Shown here one piece after another: positions 1 to 5,694 of a stretch of DNA of 7,398 nucleotides; position 1 is the first letter of the stretch; each line of letters starts with the position of its first letter. Both the position numbers and the translations under genes were made by a program. The DNA lies in assembly GCA_017615955.1 (NCBI GenBank), contig JAFZZD010000035.1, positions 1-7,398 of the forward strand, written 5' to 3'. This stretch comes from Victivallales bacterium. GTDB lineage: Bacteria; Verrucomicrobiota; Lentisphaeria; Oligosphaerales; Oligosphaeraceae. The notes beneath the pieces are model-generated. The model was not told where the DNA came from and ran no database searches. It saw only the letters and a list, made by a program, of their open reading frames with translations.

Positions 1-2
1 AC

Positions 3-29
3 TCCAAGAACATCTGGAGCAAGGCATAA
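3..29 (+). CDS. Possible 3' end of an upstream gene (8 codons and stop)
   Basis: One frame reads SKNIWSKA and then TAA at 27-29. The long hairpin upstream of hisC begins at the very next base, which is where an intercistronic structure would be expected. In a his cluster the upstream gene could be another histidine gene, but eight residues are too few to identify it and I do not recognise them. This is a positional inference only; a non-coding reading is equally possible. Confidence 0.25.
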   Translation, partial: SKNIWSKA

Positions 30-97
30 TTATTTTGTGGGCACCGATTTATTTGAGCGCCACTTGGCACCCAAATAAATAAGCGCCCACAAAATAA
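30..97 (+). promoter_or_regulatory. Long nested hairpin in the hisC leader
   Basis: The outer arms, 30-42 and 85-97, are perfect 13-base reverse complements (TTATTTTGTGGGC and GCCCACAAAATAA). Inside them, 47-55 pairs with 72-80 over 9 bases (ATTTATTTG and CAAATAAAT), and 59-61 pairs with 66-68 around the loop ACTT. The result is one long imperfect stem. The 3' arm abuts the hisC Shine-Dalgarno sequence AGGAG at 98-102. There is no T-tract after the stem on either strand, so it does not look like a simple intrinsic terminator. It may be a leader structure affecting translation or mRNA processing, or a protein-binding palindrome. The function is inferred; the pairing is read directly. Confidence 0.6.
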
Positions 98-110
98 AGG
101 AGTTTACAAT

Positions 111-1163
111 ATGAAAAATTATGCACGTGAGGCTATCAGCAAGATAGGCGGCTATGTGCCTGGGGAGCAGCCCAGGGGACTCAAGCGCCTGATCAAGCTG
201 AACACCAATGAAAATCCATACCCGCCTTCGCCGAAAGTGGAGGAGGCCTTGAAATCTTTTGATTATCGCAGGTTGCGTTTGTATCCTGATCCTTGCGCCA
301 CGGAACTGCGCAATACGGCGGCCAGTGTCTATGGCGTGAAGCCAGAGCAGGTCATCTGTGGCAATGGCTCTGACGAGTTGCTGACAATTGCGCTGCGCAC
401 CTTTGTGGGCGAGGGGGAATGCTATGCCTACACGGAACCCAGTTATTCGCTGTATCCAGTGCTGTCGGACATACAAGGGGCAAAACCGTTGCCAATACCC
501 TTGGATGAGAATTTCGACATCCCAGAGAATGCCGCGCAGCTTGCCAGCGAGGCAAAACTGATTATGCTGGCTCGTCCCAATGCTCCTACTGGAAACCTGC
601 CTGACGAAGAGCGACTCAAGGAGTTGTGCCGCAATGCCAATGGCGTGGTCTGGGTGGATGAGGCATACGCGGACTTTGCTGGAAGCAGTTTCATCAGCGA
701 GATTGCCAACTATCCCAACGTGATTGTGTCCCGCACTTTCTCCAAGAGTTTCTCTTTGGCGGGATTGCGCATTGGCTTGGCATTTGCGCCAGAGGCGTTG
801 ATCAACGAGATGAACAAGGTGCGCGATTCATACAATATCGATTTTCTCACGCAGGCGATTGCAAAGGCCGCCCTGGAGGATGTGGAATACATGCGGGCCA
901 ATGCAGCAAAAATCTGCGCCACTCGCGATTGGCTCAGCGAAGAACTGCGTAAGATGGGATGCAAGGTGTTGCCTTCCCAATCCAATTTCATTTTTGTGAA
1001 GCCCAACAGACCTGCCTCGGAGATCTTCACCGAGCTTAGGAAAGATGGCTTCATTGTGCGGTATTTTAATCTTCCCCGTATATCCGAGTTCATCAGGGTG
1101 ACCATGGGTACCAGGGAGGATATGGAGAGTTTTCTTGAGGAAATGAGGCAATTGGACAAATGA
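111..1163 (+). CDS. hisC: Histidinol-phosphate aminotransferase HisC
   Basis: This is a cytosolic PLP enzyme (fold type I) that transfers an amino group from glutamate to imidazole-acetol phosphate, giving L-histidinol phosphate. At 350 aa it has the normal length for the family. Visible motifs are NENP at 33-36, the cofactor-phosphate region GNGSDE at 84-89, RPNAPTGN at 155-162, VDEAYADF at 182-189 (Asp183 and Tyr186 contact PLP), the Schiff-base lysine Lys212 in SRTFSKSFSLAGLRIG (207-222), and the substrate-carboxylate arginine Arg329 in IRVTMG. The start at 111 has AGGAG at 98-102 and is the first in-frame ATG before the conserved region. The gene overlaps dgkA by four bases (ATGA), so the two are probably translationally coupled. 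HisC paralogues can also act on aromatic amino acids, but the hisA gene nearby favours histidine synthesis. Confidence 0.93.
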   Translation: MKNYAREAISKIGGYVPGEQPRGLKRLIKLNTNENPYPPSPKVEEALKSFDYRRLRLYPDPCATELRNTAASVYGVKPEQVICGNGSDELLTIALRTFVGEGECYAYTEPSYSLYPVLSDIQGAKPLPIPLDENFDIPENAAQLASEAKLIMLARPNAPTGNLPDEERLKELCRNANGVVWVDEAYADFAGSSFISEIANYPNVIVSRTFSKSFSLAGLRIGLAFAPEALINEMNKVRDSYNIDFLTQAIAKAALEDVEYMRANAAKICATRDWLSEELRKMGCKVLPSQSNFIFVKPNRPASEIFTELRKDGFIVRYFNLPRISEFIRVTMGTREDMESFLEEMRQLDK

Positions 1164-1567
1164 GACCAGCGAGTATTCCAAAATCAAAGGGGATTAAACA
1201 TATTTTTGATGCATTCGGTTATTCCTGGAATGGCATTAAGGTTGCAATCAAGGAAACCGCATTCAGCATGGAATGCATTTGCGGCGTGATTGTGCTGGTG
1301 GCTGCCTGCCTGTTCTATTTTCTGGACTGGTTTTCAATGCCGCAGGCTGCAATTCTAGTGGCTGCGTGGCTGGTAGTCATGGCAACTGAATTGCTGAATA
1401 CCGCAATTGAGGCAATTGTGGATTTGGTGTCGCCTGATTACAACGAATTGGCAAAGCACGCAAAGGACCTGGGCAGCGCAGCAGTGGCTGTCGTTGTTGC
1501 AGCAAATTGTGTGCTTTGGTTCTTCTTCCTGCTGGATGCTGCATTGGATTATCTCCCCTGTGACTGA
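1160..1567 (+). CDS. dgkA: Diacylglycerol kinase, DgkA family
   Basis: This is a small integral membrane kinase of 135 aa (the E. coli enzyme has about 121). It phosphorylates diacylglycerol, or in Gram-positives undecaprenol, using ATP at the inner membrane. The family signature is intact: ELLNTAIEAIVDLVSPDYNELAKHAKDLGSAAV at 77-109 in overview, with Glu77, Asn80, Glu84, Asp88, Lys102 and Asp103 matching the E. coli active-site residues Glu69, Asn72, Glu76, Asp80, Lys94 and Asp95. Three hydrophobic stretches, about 40-57, 62-80 and 106-128, fit the three-helix topology. A slightly longer N-terminus (1-20) holds Lys/Arg residues and the amphipathic start of the fold. The start codon lies in the hisC stop (ATGA), indicating co-transcription. 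Its place between two histidine genes probably reflects operon packing rather than a role in histidine synthesis. Confidence 0.9.
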   Translation: MRPASIPKSKGIKHIFDAFGYSWNGIKVAIKETAFSMECICGVIVLVAACLFYFLDWFSMPQAAILVAAWLVVMATELLNTAIEAIVDLVSPDYNELAKHAKDLGSAAVAVVVAANCVLWFFFLLDAALDYLPCD

Positions 1568-1588
1568 TTTCCATATTGGACTGCAAAA

Positions 1589-2338
1589 ATGAGATTCAGA
1601 CCCTGCATAGACCTGCACCAGGGAAAAGTCAAGCAAATCGTGGGCTCCACATTGAGGGATGACGGCACGGCAAAGACTAATTTTGTGTCGGACAAATCAC
1701 CCGCGTTCTATGCTTCTCTCTACAAGGAGGACGGACTGACTGGCGGTCATGTCATCATGCTGGGGCCTGGCAATGAGGAGGCTGCAAAGCAGGCGCTGTC
1801 TGCGGCACCTGGCACACTTCAGGTGGGTGGCGGGCTTTCGCCTGAGAATTGCGCCAGATGGCTGGATGCAGGCGCAAGCCATGTGATTGTCACATCATGG
1901 CTGTTCACTGACGGCGAACTCAATATGGACAGGCTTGCTGCCATGAGCAGGGCCGCAGGGCGAAACAGGCTGGTGCTGGATTTGAGTTGCATCTTTGTGG
2001 AAGGTGAATATCATGTGGCATGCAACAGATGGCAGGATATCTGCAAATACACGCTTTCGCAGGAGAACTTGGCAAGTCTGGCGGATTATTGCGATGAATT
2101 GCTGGTGCATGCCGTTGGCATGGAGGGCAAGCAAGGCGGCATTGATGCAAAACTGGTGTCGTTGCTTGCCCAGTACTCACCAATGCCAGTGACGTATGCA
2201 GGGGGCATTTCAAGCATGGAGGATATTGAATTGCTCAACAGCGCAGGCAATGGGCGTGTGGATTTCACCGTGGGCAGCGCACTGGATATCTTCGGCGGCA
2301 ACCTGCCTTACAAGAATATGCTCGCCTGGCGCAATTGA
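1589..2338 (+). CDS. hisA: Phosphoribosylformimino-AICAR-phosphate isomerase, eukaryotic (HIS6) type
   Basis: HisA catalyses the Amadori isomerisation of ProFAR to PRFAR in histidine synthesis, in the cytosol, on a (beta-alpha)8 barrel. The 249-aa sequence matches yeast HIS6 in order: CIDLHQGKVKQIVG (6-19), KTNFVS (29-34), HVIMLGPGNEEAA (54-66), LQVGGG (77-82), VIVTSWLFT (99-107), RLVLDLSC (127-134), NRWQ (146-149), HAVGMEGKQGGID (174-186), YAGGISS (203-209) and GSALDIFGGNL (229-239). Catalytic acids are likely Asp8 and an acidic residue in the second half of the barrel. Ordinary bacterial HisA lacks the KTNFVS and LDIFGGN blocks. The gene starts 21 nt after dgkA with only a weak GGA Shine-Dalgarno, consistent with read-through translation in an operon. 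The HIS6 type suggests ancient lateral transfer or a lineage-specific inheritance. Confidence 0.93.
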   Translation: MRFRPCIDLHQGKVKQIVGSTLRDDGTAKTNFVSDKSPAFYASLYKEDGLTGGHVIMLGPGNEEAAKQALSAAPGTLQVGGGLSPENCARWLDAGASHVIVTSWLFTDGELNMDRLAAMSRAAGRNRLVLDLSCIFVEGEYHVACNRWQDICKYTLSQENLASLADYCDELLVHAVGMEGKQGGIDAKLVSLLAQYSPMPVTYAGGISSMEDIELLNSAGNGRVDFTVGSALDIFGGNLPYKNMLAWRN

Positions 2339-2370
2339 ATTTTCAATTGGCAAAATCTGCGACCAGTCGC

Positions 2371-2399
2371 TTTGCATTTTTGGCGACAATGCGTATATT
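2371..2399 (+). promoter_or_regulatory. Sigma70-like promoter of the tRNA-Ala gene
   Basis: A TTTGCA hexamer at 2371-2376 (4 of 6 with TTGACA) lies exactly 17 bases before TATATT at 2394-2399 (5 of 6 with TATAAT). The predicted start near 2406 would give a leader of about 13 nt before the mature tRNA at 2419. Position, spacing and match support it; no other promoter is needed in the 80-base gap after hisA. Confidence 0.6.
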
Positions 2400-2418
2400 A
2401 AGCGCAATTTCTTAACAA

Positions 2419-2495
2419 GGGGCATTAGCTCAGTTGGCTAGAGCGTCTGCATGGCATGCAGAAGGTCATCGGTTCGAGCCCGATATGCTCCACCA
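2419..2495 (+). tRNA. tRNA-Ala, anticodon GGC
   Basis: A complete 77-nt cloverleaf: acceptor stem 2419-2425 with 2485-2491, including the G3-U70 wobble pair that is the alanine identity element; D arm GCTC/GAGC at 2428-2431 and 2441-2444; anticodon stem TCTGC/GCAGA with loop ATGGCAT at 2451-2457, giving anticodon GGC at 2453-2455; T arm ATCGG/CCGAT with loop TTCGAGC at 2473-2479; discriminator A at 2492 and an encoded CCA at 2493-2495. It reads GCC (and GCU) codons. A tyrosine-recombinase gene follows on the same strand, so the 3' half is the likely integration target and the tRNA is left intact. Confidence 0.97.
2468..2495 (+). other. Predicted attachment-site core (att) in the tRNA-Ala 3' half
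   Basis: Elements with a tyrosine recombinase next to a tRNA usually recombine within the T arm to 3' end and carry a copy of it, which leaves a direct repeat at the far end. The integrase here is 125 nt from the tRNA and in the same orientation. No second copy of the T arm or 3' end was found elsewhere in this window, so the distal repeat must lie to the right. The exact core limits cannot be set from one end. Confidence 0.45.
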
Positions 2496-2508
2496 GTTTT
2501 AAGTAGGG

Positions 2509-2552
2509 AAAGCACTGTTTTTTGCCGTTATTTGGCATTCAGTGCTTTTTTT
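2509..2552 (+). terminator. Intrinsic terminator after tRNA-Ala
   Basis: AAAGCACTG at 2509-2517 pairs perfectly with CAGTGCTTT at 2540-2548, and a short inner stem TGCC/GGCA (2523-2526 with 2534-2537) fills the loop. A run of seven T residues covers 2546-2552. It would end the tRNA transcript and shield the integrase gene from it. Confidence 0.85.
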
Positions 2553-2554
2553 CG

Positions 2555-2573
2555 TGCTAAAATGCCCTATATT
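2555..2573 (+). promoter_or_regulatory. Candidate integrase promoter (extended -10 region)
   Basis: TGCTAAAAT at 2555-2563 has the form of an extended -10 (TG-n-TATAAT, 5 of 6), and a second -10-like TATATT sits at 2568-2573. No convincing -35 hexamer is present at the right distance, which extended -10 promoters can tolerate. Because the tRNA terminator lies just upstream, the integrase needs its own start in this short gap. This is a weak call based on motif shape and position. Confidence 0.35.
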
Positions 2574-2620
2574 GGTCTCAATCGGTATCACTGGCTTCGC
2601 AAAGTCAGGAGAGCCGCGTC

Positions 2621-3958
2621 ATGGGCAGAAAAAAGAAACGCATGGAACAGGAAAAGGAAAAACTACCACTCGGCACCATCTATCAAGTCAAGAAAGGGGG
2701 AAACTACTATCTCCGCTACCAGATAAACGGCAAGCGCAAGAACGTCAATCTCAAGACGGACGATTACGAAAAGGCATTGGAAGAGTACAATCGGCTGCTG
2801 CCGACATTGCAGGCGACAACTGTAGAGATTGTTGCGGCACATGTGAAGAACGCCCGTCAGCTTGCAGGTCGTATCATGCGTCTCACTCTTGGCAGTGCCT
2901 GGGAGAAATACTCTGTCTCTCCAGACCGTGCCATGCCAGCCACCATACACGAGCAAATGTCCTATCAATCGACGTTCCAGGATTTCGTGGATTTCATAGG
3001 CGACCCGCTCCGTGAACTCCACACCATTACATACGAGGATGCGCTGGGGTTTACAAAGCACATGAAGACCTTGAACATCGCAGTGGACACACACAATCGA
3101 AGAGTGCTTCGTCTTCGCAAAATCTTCAATGTTCTCAAAGAGTATTGCAATGATGCCGAGAATCCGTTTGCCTCAAGGACACTTCTGCGAAAGCCACGCG
3201 AGGAGCAGGACATCGGTGTTCGCCGCATGTCGTTCACCCATGAGCAGGAAAAAGCTCTGATGGAGGCTTTGGAGAATCCCAAATTCAAGGTGAAAAACAA
3301 GCAGGAGATCAAGGTCATATACTACCTCGGACTATACACTGGCCAGCGTTTGAAAGACTGCGTGCTGCTTCGTTGGTCAAAGGTGAATCTGGCACAGAGG
3401 AAAATCGAGTGCAAGCAGTTCAAGACAGGCAAGGATGTCACCATACCCATCGCACCTCAACTGCTGACAGTTCTGAATGAGGCACTTGCCTGGAAGACCG
3501 ACGACTACGGCTATGTCTGTCCTAATGTCGCAGAAAGGTACAACAAGGTGGATGCAAAAGGCAAGAACATCGGCAACGGTCTGGTCAATATAGATGTGCT
3601 GCGGGTTCTAAAATGGATTGGCTTGAAAACCTCCGTAAATGTTGAAGGACGCGCCAGAGCAATCACCGTTTACGGCTTTCATTCCCTGCGTCACAGTTTT
3701 GCGTCCCATTGTGCTGAGGCTAATGTGCCAAAGGCCGTTGTCCAGTCAATCCTTGGCGACAATTGCGACATTATTGATGCCTACTACACCCACATTGGAG
3801 ACGAGGCACAGCAAAAAGCCATTGCCGTGATTGCTGGCGAGGTTGGTGTCATAACACCGCAGGAAAAGATAAACCGCACTCTAAAGTACATCGACACCTT
3901 GCCTGATACCCCAGAATACAAGAAAATCCGAGAACTGTTGAGCAGCGAGACAAAGTAG
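2621..3958 (+). CDS. int: Site-specific tyrosine recombinase (integrase)
   Basis: The enzyme cuts and rejoins DNA through a covalent 3'-phosphotyrosine to integrate or excise the element. Of its 445 residues, 18-60 look like a small beta-rich arm-binding domain, about 110-185 form the helical SAM-like core-binding domain, and about 205-405 are the catalytic domain. Visible catalytic residues are Arg243 in GLYTGQRLKDCVLLRW (237-252), a likely Lys268 in the beta hairpin, His354 and Arg357 in HSLRHSF, and nucleophile Tyr389 in DAYYTH. The box II position that is normally His (LGH) is Asp380 (LGD). An extra tail of about 40 residues follows the nucleophile region. The ATG at 2621 has AGGAG at 2607-2611; an internal ATG at 2642 is less likely. 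The neighbouring tRNA-Ala fits a tRNA-targeting integrase. Confidence 0.93.
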   Translation: MGRKKKRMEQEKEKLPLGTIYQVKKGGNYYLRYQINGKRKNVNLKTDDYEKALEEYNRLLPTLQATTVEIVAAHVKNARQLAGRIMRLTLGSAWEKYSVSPDRAMPATIHEQMSYQSTFQDFVDFIGDPLRELHTITYEDALGFTKHMKTLNIAVDTHNRRVLRLRKIFNVLKEYCNDAENPFASRTLLRKPREEQDIGVRRMSFTHEQEKALMEALENPKFKVKNKQEIKVIYYLGLYTGQRLKDCVLLRWSKVNLAQRKIECKQFKTGKDVTIPIAPQLLTVLNEALAWKTDDYGYVCPNVAERYNKVDAKGKNIGNGLVNIDVLRVLKWIGLKTSVNVEGRARAITVYGFHSLRHSFASHCAEANVPKAVVQSILGDNCDIIDAYYTHIGDEAQQKAIAVIAGEVGVITPQEKINRTLKYIDTLPDTPEYKKIRELLSSETK

Positions 3959-3983
3959 ATTCCGTAATTCAAGAAATCTCGCG

Positions 3984-4037
3984 TATATATAACTCCAGTG
4001 ACCAGAGCGGGAGGCTCTGATAAATAACAATCCGTAC
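3984..4037 (+). ncRNA. Possible structured leader or small RNA with a G-rich loop hairpin
   Basis: A TATATATAAC stretch (3984-3993) resembles a -10 element but has no good -35. About 10 bases later CAGAGC (4003-4008) and GCTCTG (4014-4019) form a 6-bp stem with the loop GGGAG, and then the strong terminator at 4038-4074 follows. If transcription starts near 3997, the product would be a short RNA of about 75 nt ending in the terminator. It could equally be the integrase 3' untranslated region or an attenuator leader for the clamp gene. Confidence 0.25.
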
Positions 4038-4074
4038 AAGCCCACCGTCGCGATATGCGGCGGTGGGCTTTTTT
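4038..4074 (+). terminator. Strong intrinsic terminator between integrase and clamp gene
   Basis: AAGCCCACCG (4038-4047) pairs with CGGTGGGCTT (4061-4070). The stem continues through a T-G wobble and CGC/GCG, for about 14 pairs around the loop GATAT (4052-4056). Six T residues follow (4069-4074). It ends the integrase transcript. Only 38 bases separate its T-tract from the clamp start codon. Confidence 0.88.
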
Positions 4075-4112
4075 GTGTCTATGTTCCATTCAACAACAAG
4101 GAGTAACACACA

Positions 4113-5582
4113 ATGAAAATCACCGTACTCAAATCCACGGTCGAAGAGGCACTTGCACCCATCCTGAAGATGATCGCCAACGCCAGGCTGCCAATCGACT
4201 GCCACCCCACGCTAACATTCCAATCCGACAAGCAGAGAATAACGATTGGATGCACCCTTCCCGAACAGCAGTTTTCCATTGTCCTGATGGATGCCGTGTT
4301 CGACGAGAAGAACACCGCATTTGACGTGAATCTTGATATGTTCAGGAGGATGCTTGCCTCCGCAAAAGGAGCACGCCTTTCAATCGAGCAGGACGCGGCA
4401 CACGTCATGCTGAACTGCGACGAGCGGTTCATCGGGCAGCTTGTGCCGATGACCTCAAAGAAGACCGATGCCAAGTTCCTGATTCCCAAGGACGCCGATG
4501 CAACCGTCCTGCCAACCAACTTCGCAAACTTCGTTCTCCAGGCGTTCACCTGCGCGAGCGAGCCTAGGGACAGACTGGCTCTGTCAGGAGTCAATGTCTC
4601 GTCAAAAGGCATTGCTGGCACGGACGGAAGGCAGCTCTTCCACCTGCCTCTGCCCTTGCAGCTGAAGAGCGACGTTACGCTGCCACAGTCCAAAAACTAC
4701 GCATTACTGAAGTCCCTTCGCTGGACATCGCTTGCACACTGGAAAACCACAAACAGCGACTGGATGTTCACCATAGCGGGGGATTGCTTCAGGTACACGG
4801 CAAAGGCACTGGACACACGCTACCCGAACTACTTGCAGGTGATACCGCCAGAGGGGACTTGCGACGTCAAGATAACCCTGTCACCCGAAAGCGCCGAATC
4901 TCTGCTGTCATTCCTCGGCAAGAAGGCATCACTCGCGACATTGACAGTCAATAGCGACAGAATCGAACTTCTTGAGGACAACGAACAGGAGAAGTCGCTG
5001 CGTCCTGGATTGTTCAAGGCAAAGTGCAGCGGTCCGAGCCTGCCGAGAAAAGTCCGAATCAACACCCATTATCTCATGCAGTTTCTGAAGATGGGCTTTA
5101 CATCGCTGGCATTTCCGTCCAAGTCGCAGTGTCCTCTGGTGTCATCTGCTGGCATAGGAACCTACATGTTCATGCCGTGCGGATTTTCCAGCCAGAGCAA
5201 CGCAACGGCCACTGCGCCTGAACCCGAAGCCAGACCAGAAGCAGTTTCCAGCAGTCCAATAGCAACCCAAACCAACACAGACAAACAAAACAACACCAAA
5301 ACCAAGGAGAAGACAACCATGACACAGGTCATCACTTCCACACCCATCGCAACGTCAGCAACGACATTCACAAGACCAATCCCGCAGACAACAGTCCCAG
5401 CCAATCCGCTGGACGAGACGCTTGCGAGCATTACTGCCATGCGCGAGCAGCTTGCCAGTCTCGAAGTCCGTCTGCTTGAGGCGGCACGCAAGATAAAGGC
5501 CGCACTCATCGAGCAGAAGCAGAAGGAAAGGCTCTATGCCGACGCAACCCGCAAGCTGGAGAGAATCCGTCTCGCTGTCTGA
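4113..5582 (+). CDS. Divergent DNA polymerase III beta sliding clamp with C-terminal coiled-coil extension
   Basis: Residues 1-357 align along the length of bacterial DnaN (E. coli 366 aa), a ring that encircles DNA and tethers polymerases and repair proteins. Key blocks are the N-terminal strand MKITVLKSTVEEAL, LALSGVNVSSKGIAGTDGRQLF (155-176; E. coli YYLNG...VATDGHRLA), DTRYPNYLQVIP (234-245; VDGRFPDYRRVLP), INTHYLMQFLKM (316-327) and YMFMPC (351-356; YVVMPM). Cleft residues that bind partner peptides are retained: Thr170, Gly172, Leu175, Pro238, Val243, Met354 and Pro355. After 358 comes a Thr/Pro/Asn-rich, probably disordered stretch to about 430, then a charged coiled coil (434-486). This arm is absent from ordinary DnaN. 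AAGGAG at 4098-4103 sets the start. An internal ribosome site and ATG (Met403) lie in the arm. It probably acts in element replication. Confidence 0.8.
   Translation: MKITVLKSTVEEALAPILKMIANARLPIDCHPTLTFQSDKQRITIGCTLPEQQFSIVLMDAVFDEKNTAFDVNLDMFRRMLASAKGARLSIEQDAAHVMLNCDERFIGQLVPMTSKKTDAKFLIPKDADATVLPTNFANFVLQAFTCASEPRDRLALSGVNVSSKGIAGTDGRQLFHLPLPLQLKSDVTLPQSKNYALLKSLRWTSLAHWKTTNSDWMFTIAGDCFRYTAKALDTRYPNYLQVIPPEGTCDVKITLSPESAESLLSFLGKKASLATLTVNSDRIELLEDNEQEKSLRPGLFKAKCSGPSLPRKVRINTHYLMQFLKMGFTSLAFPSKSQCPLVSSAGIGTYMFMPCGFSSQSNATATAPEPEARPEAVSSSPIATQTNTDKQNNTKTKEKTTMTQVITSTPIATSATTFTRPIPQTTVPANPLDETLASITAMREQLASLEVRLLEAARKIKAALIEQKQKERLYADATRKLERIRLAV
5319..5582 (+). CDS. Possible internally started 87-aa coiled-coil protein (in frame with the clamp tail)
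   Basis: An AAGGAGA site at 5304-5310 lies eight bases before an ATG at 5319-5321 that is in frame with the clamp gene (Met403). The sequence around it is strikingly like the true start of the 169-aa gene at 5961, where GGAGACAACCATG also occurs, and the 50 bases before it are A/C-rich like the intergenic sequence there. The product would have a Thr/Pro-rich first 30 residues and a helical, Lys/Glu/Arg-rich second half (about 33-85) with heptad-like Leu spacing, suggesting a coiled coil. Either it is made separately as well as in the long clamp, or the region is a former separate gene joined to the clamp by loss of a stop codon. No family is recognised. Confidence 0.4.
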   Translation: MTQVITSTPIATSATTFTRPIPQTTVPANPLDETLASITAMREQLASLEVRLLEAARKIKAALIEQKQKERLYADATRKLERIRLAV

Positions 5583-5592
5583 CGGCAGCAAA

Positions 5593-5626
5593 AAGCCCGT
5601 TCTGGAGACTTGTTCTGGACGGGCTT
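5593..5626. terminator. Hairpin after the clamp gene, T-tract on the minus strand
   Basis: AAGCCCGT (5593-5600) and ACGGGCTT (5619-5626) are perfect 8-base reverse complements. The loop contains part of a direct repeat of GTTCTGGA (5599-5606 and 5612-5619). On the plus strand the stem is followed by TTCTATCT, a poor T-tract; on the minus strand it is followed by five T residues (A at 5590-5594). It starts about 10 bases after the clamp stop, so it may be a weak or bidirectional terminator, or an mRNA 3' stabiliser. Confidence 0.5.
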
Positions 5627-5639
5627 CTATCTACGCCGC

Positions 5640-5694
5640 AAGCCTGAATGATGTCCGCATTAACGGATGGTTTATCCAGGCTTTTATGTCTTTT
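5640..5694 (+). terminator. Second hairpin in the clamp-to-dpnD gap, terminator-like
   Basis: AAGCCTG (5640-5646) pairs with CAGGCTT (5677-5683), and TCCG/CGGA (5654-5657 with 5664-5667) makes an inner stem around CATTAA. A T-rich tail TTATGTCTTTT follows to 5694. Together with the preceding hairpin it forms a structured stretch of about 100 bases that fills most of this gap. The interrupted stem and broken T-tract suggest at most partial termination. Confidence 0.4.

Noticed and set aside
30..476. Minus-strand frame of 148 codons opposite hisC
   Set aside because: It lies across the leader palindrome and the conserved hisC coding sequence; the protein has no recognisable motif and is a shadow.
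2332..2349. Inverted repeat CAATTGAA/TTCAATTG across the hisA stop codon as a terminator
   Set aside because: The arms are A/T-rich, the spacer is two bases, and there is no T-tract; it would be too weak to terminate transcription.
4079..4693. Minus-strand frame of 204 codons opposite the clamp gene
   Set aside because: The plus strand encodes a conserved clamp with a good ribosome site; the opposite frame is Ser/Arg-rich without domain features, typical of a shadow frame.
5430..5470. Clamp-binding peptide (QL-x-SL like) in the coiled coil at EQLASL
   Set aside because: It departs from the QL[SD]LF consensus and lies inside a heptad-repeat helix where such short matches arise by chance; no clear consensus was seen in the neighbouring proteins either.
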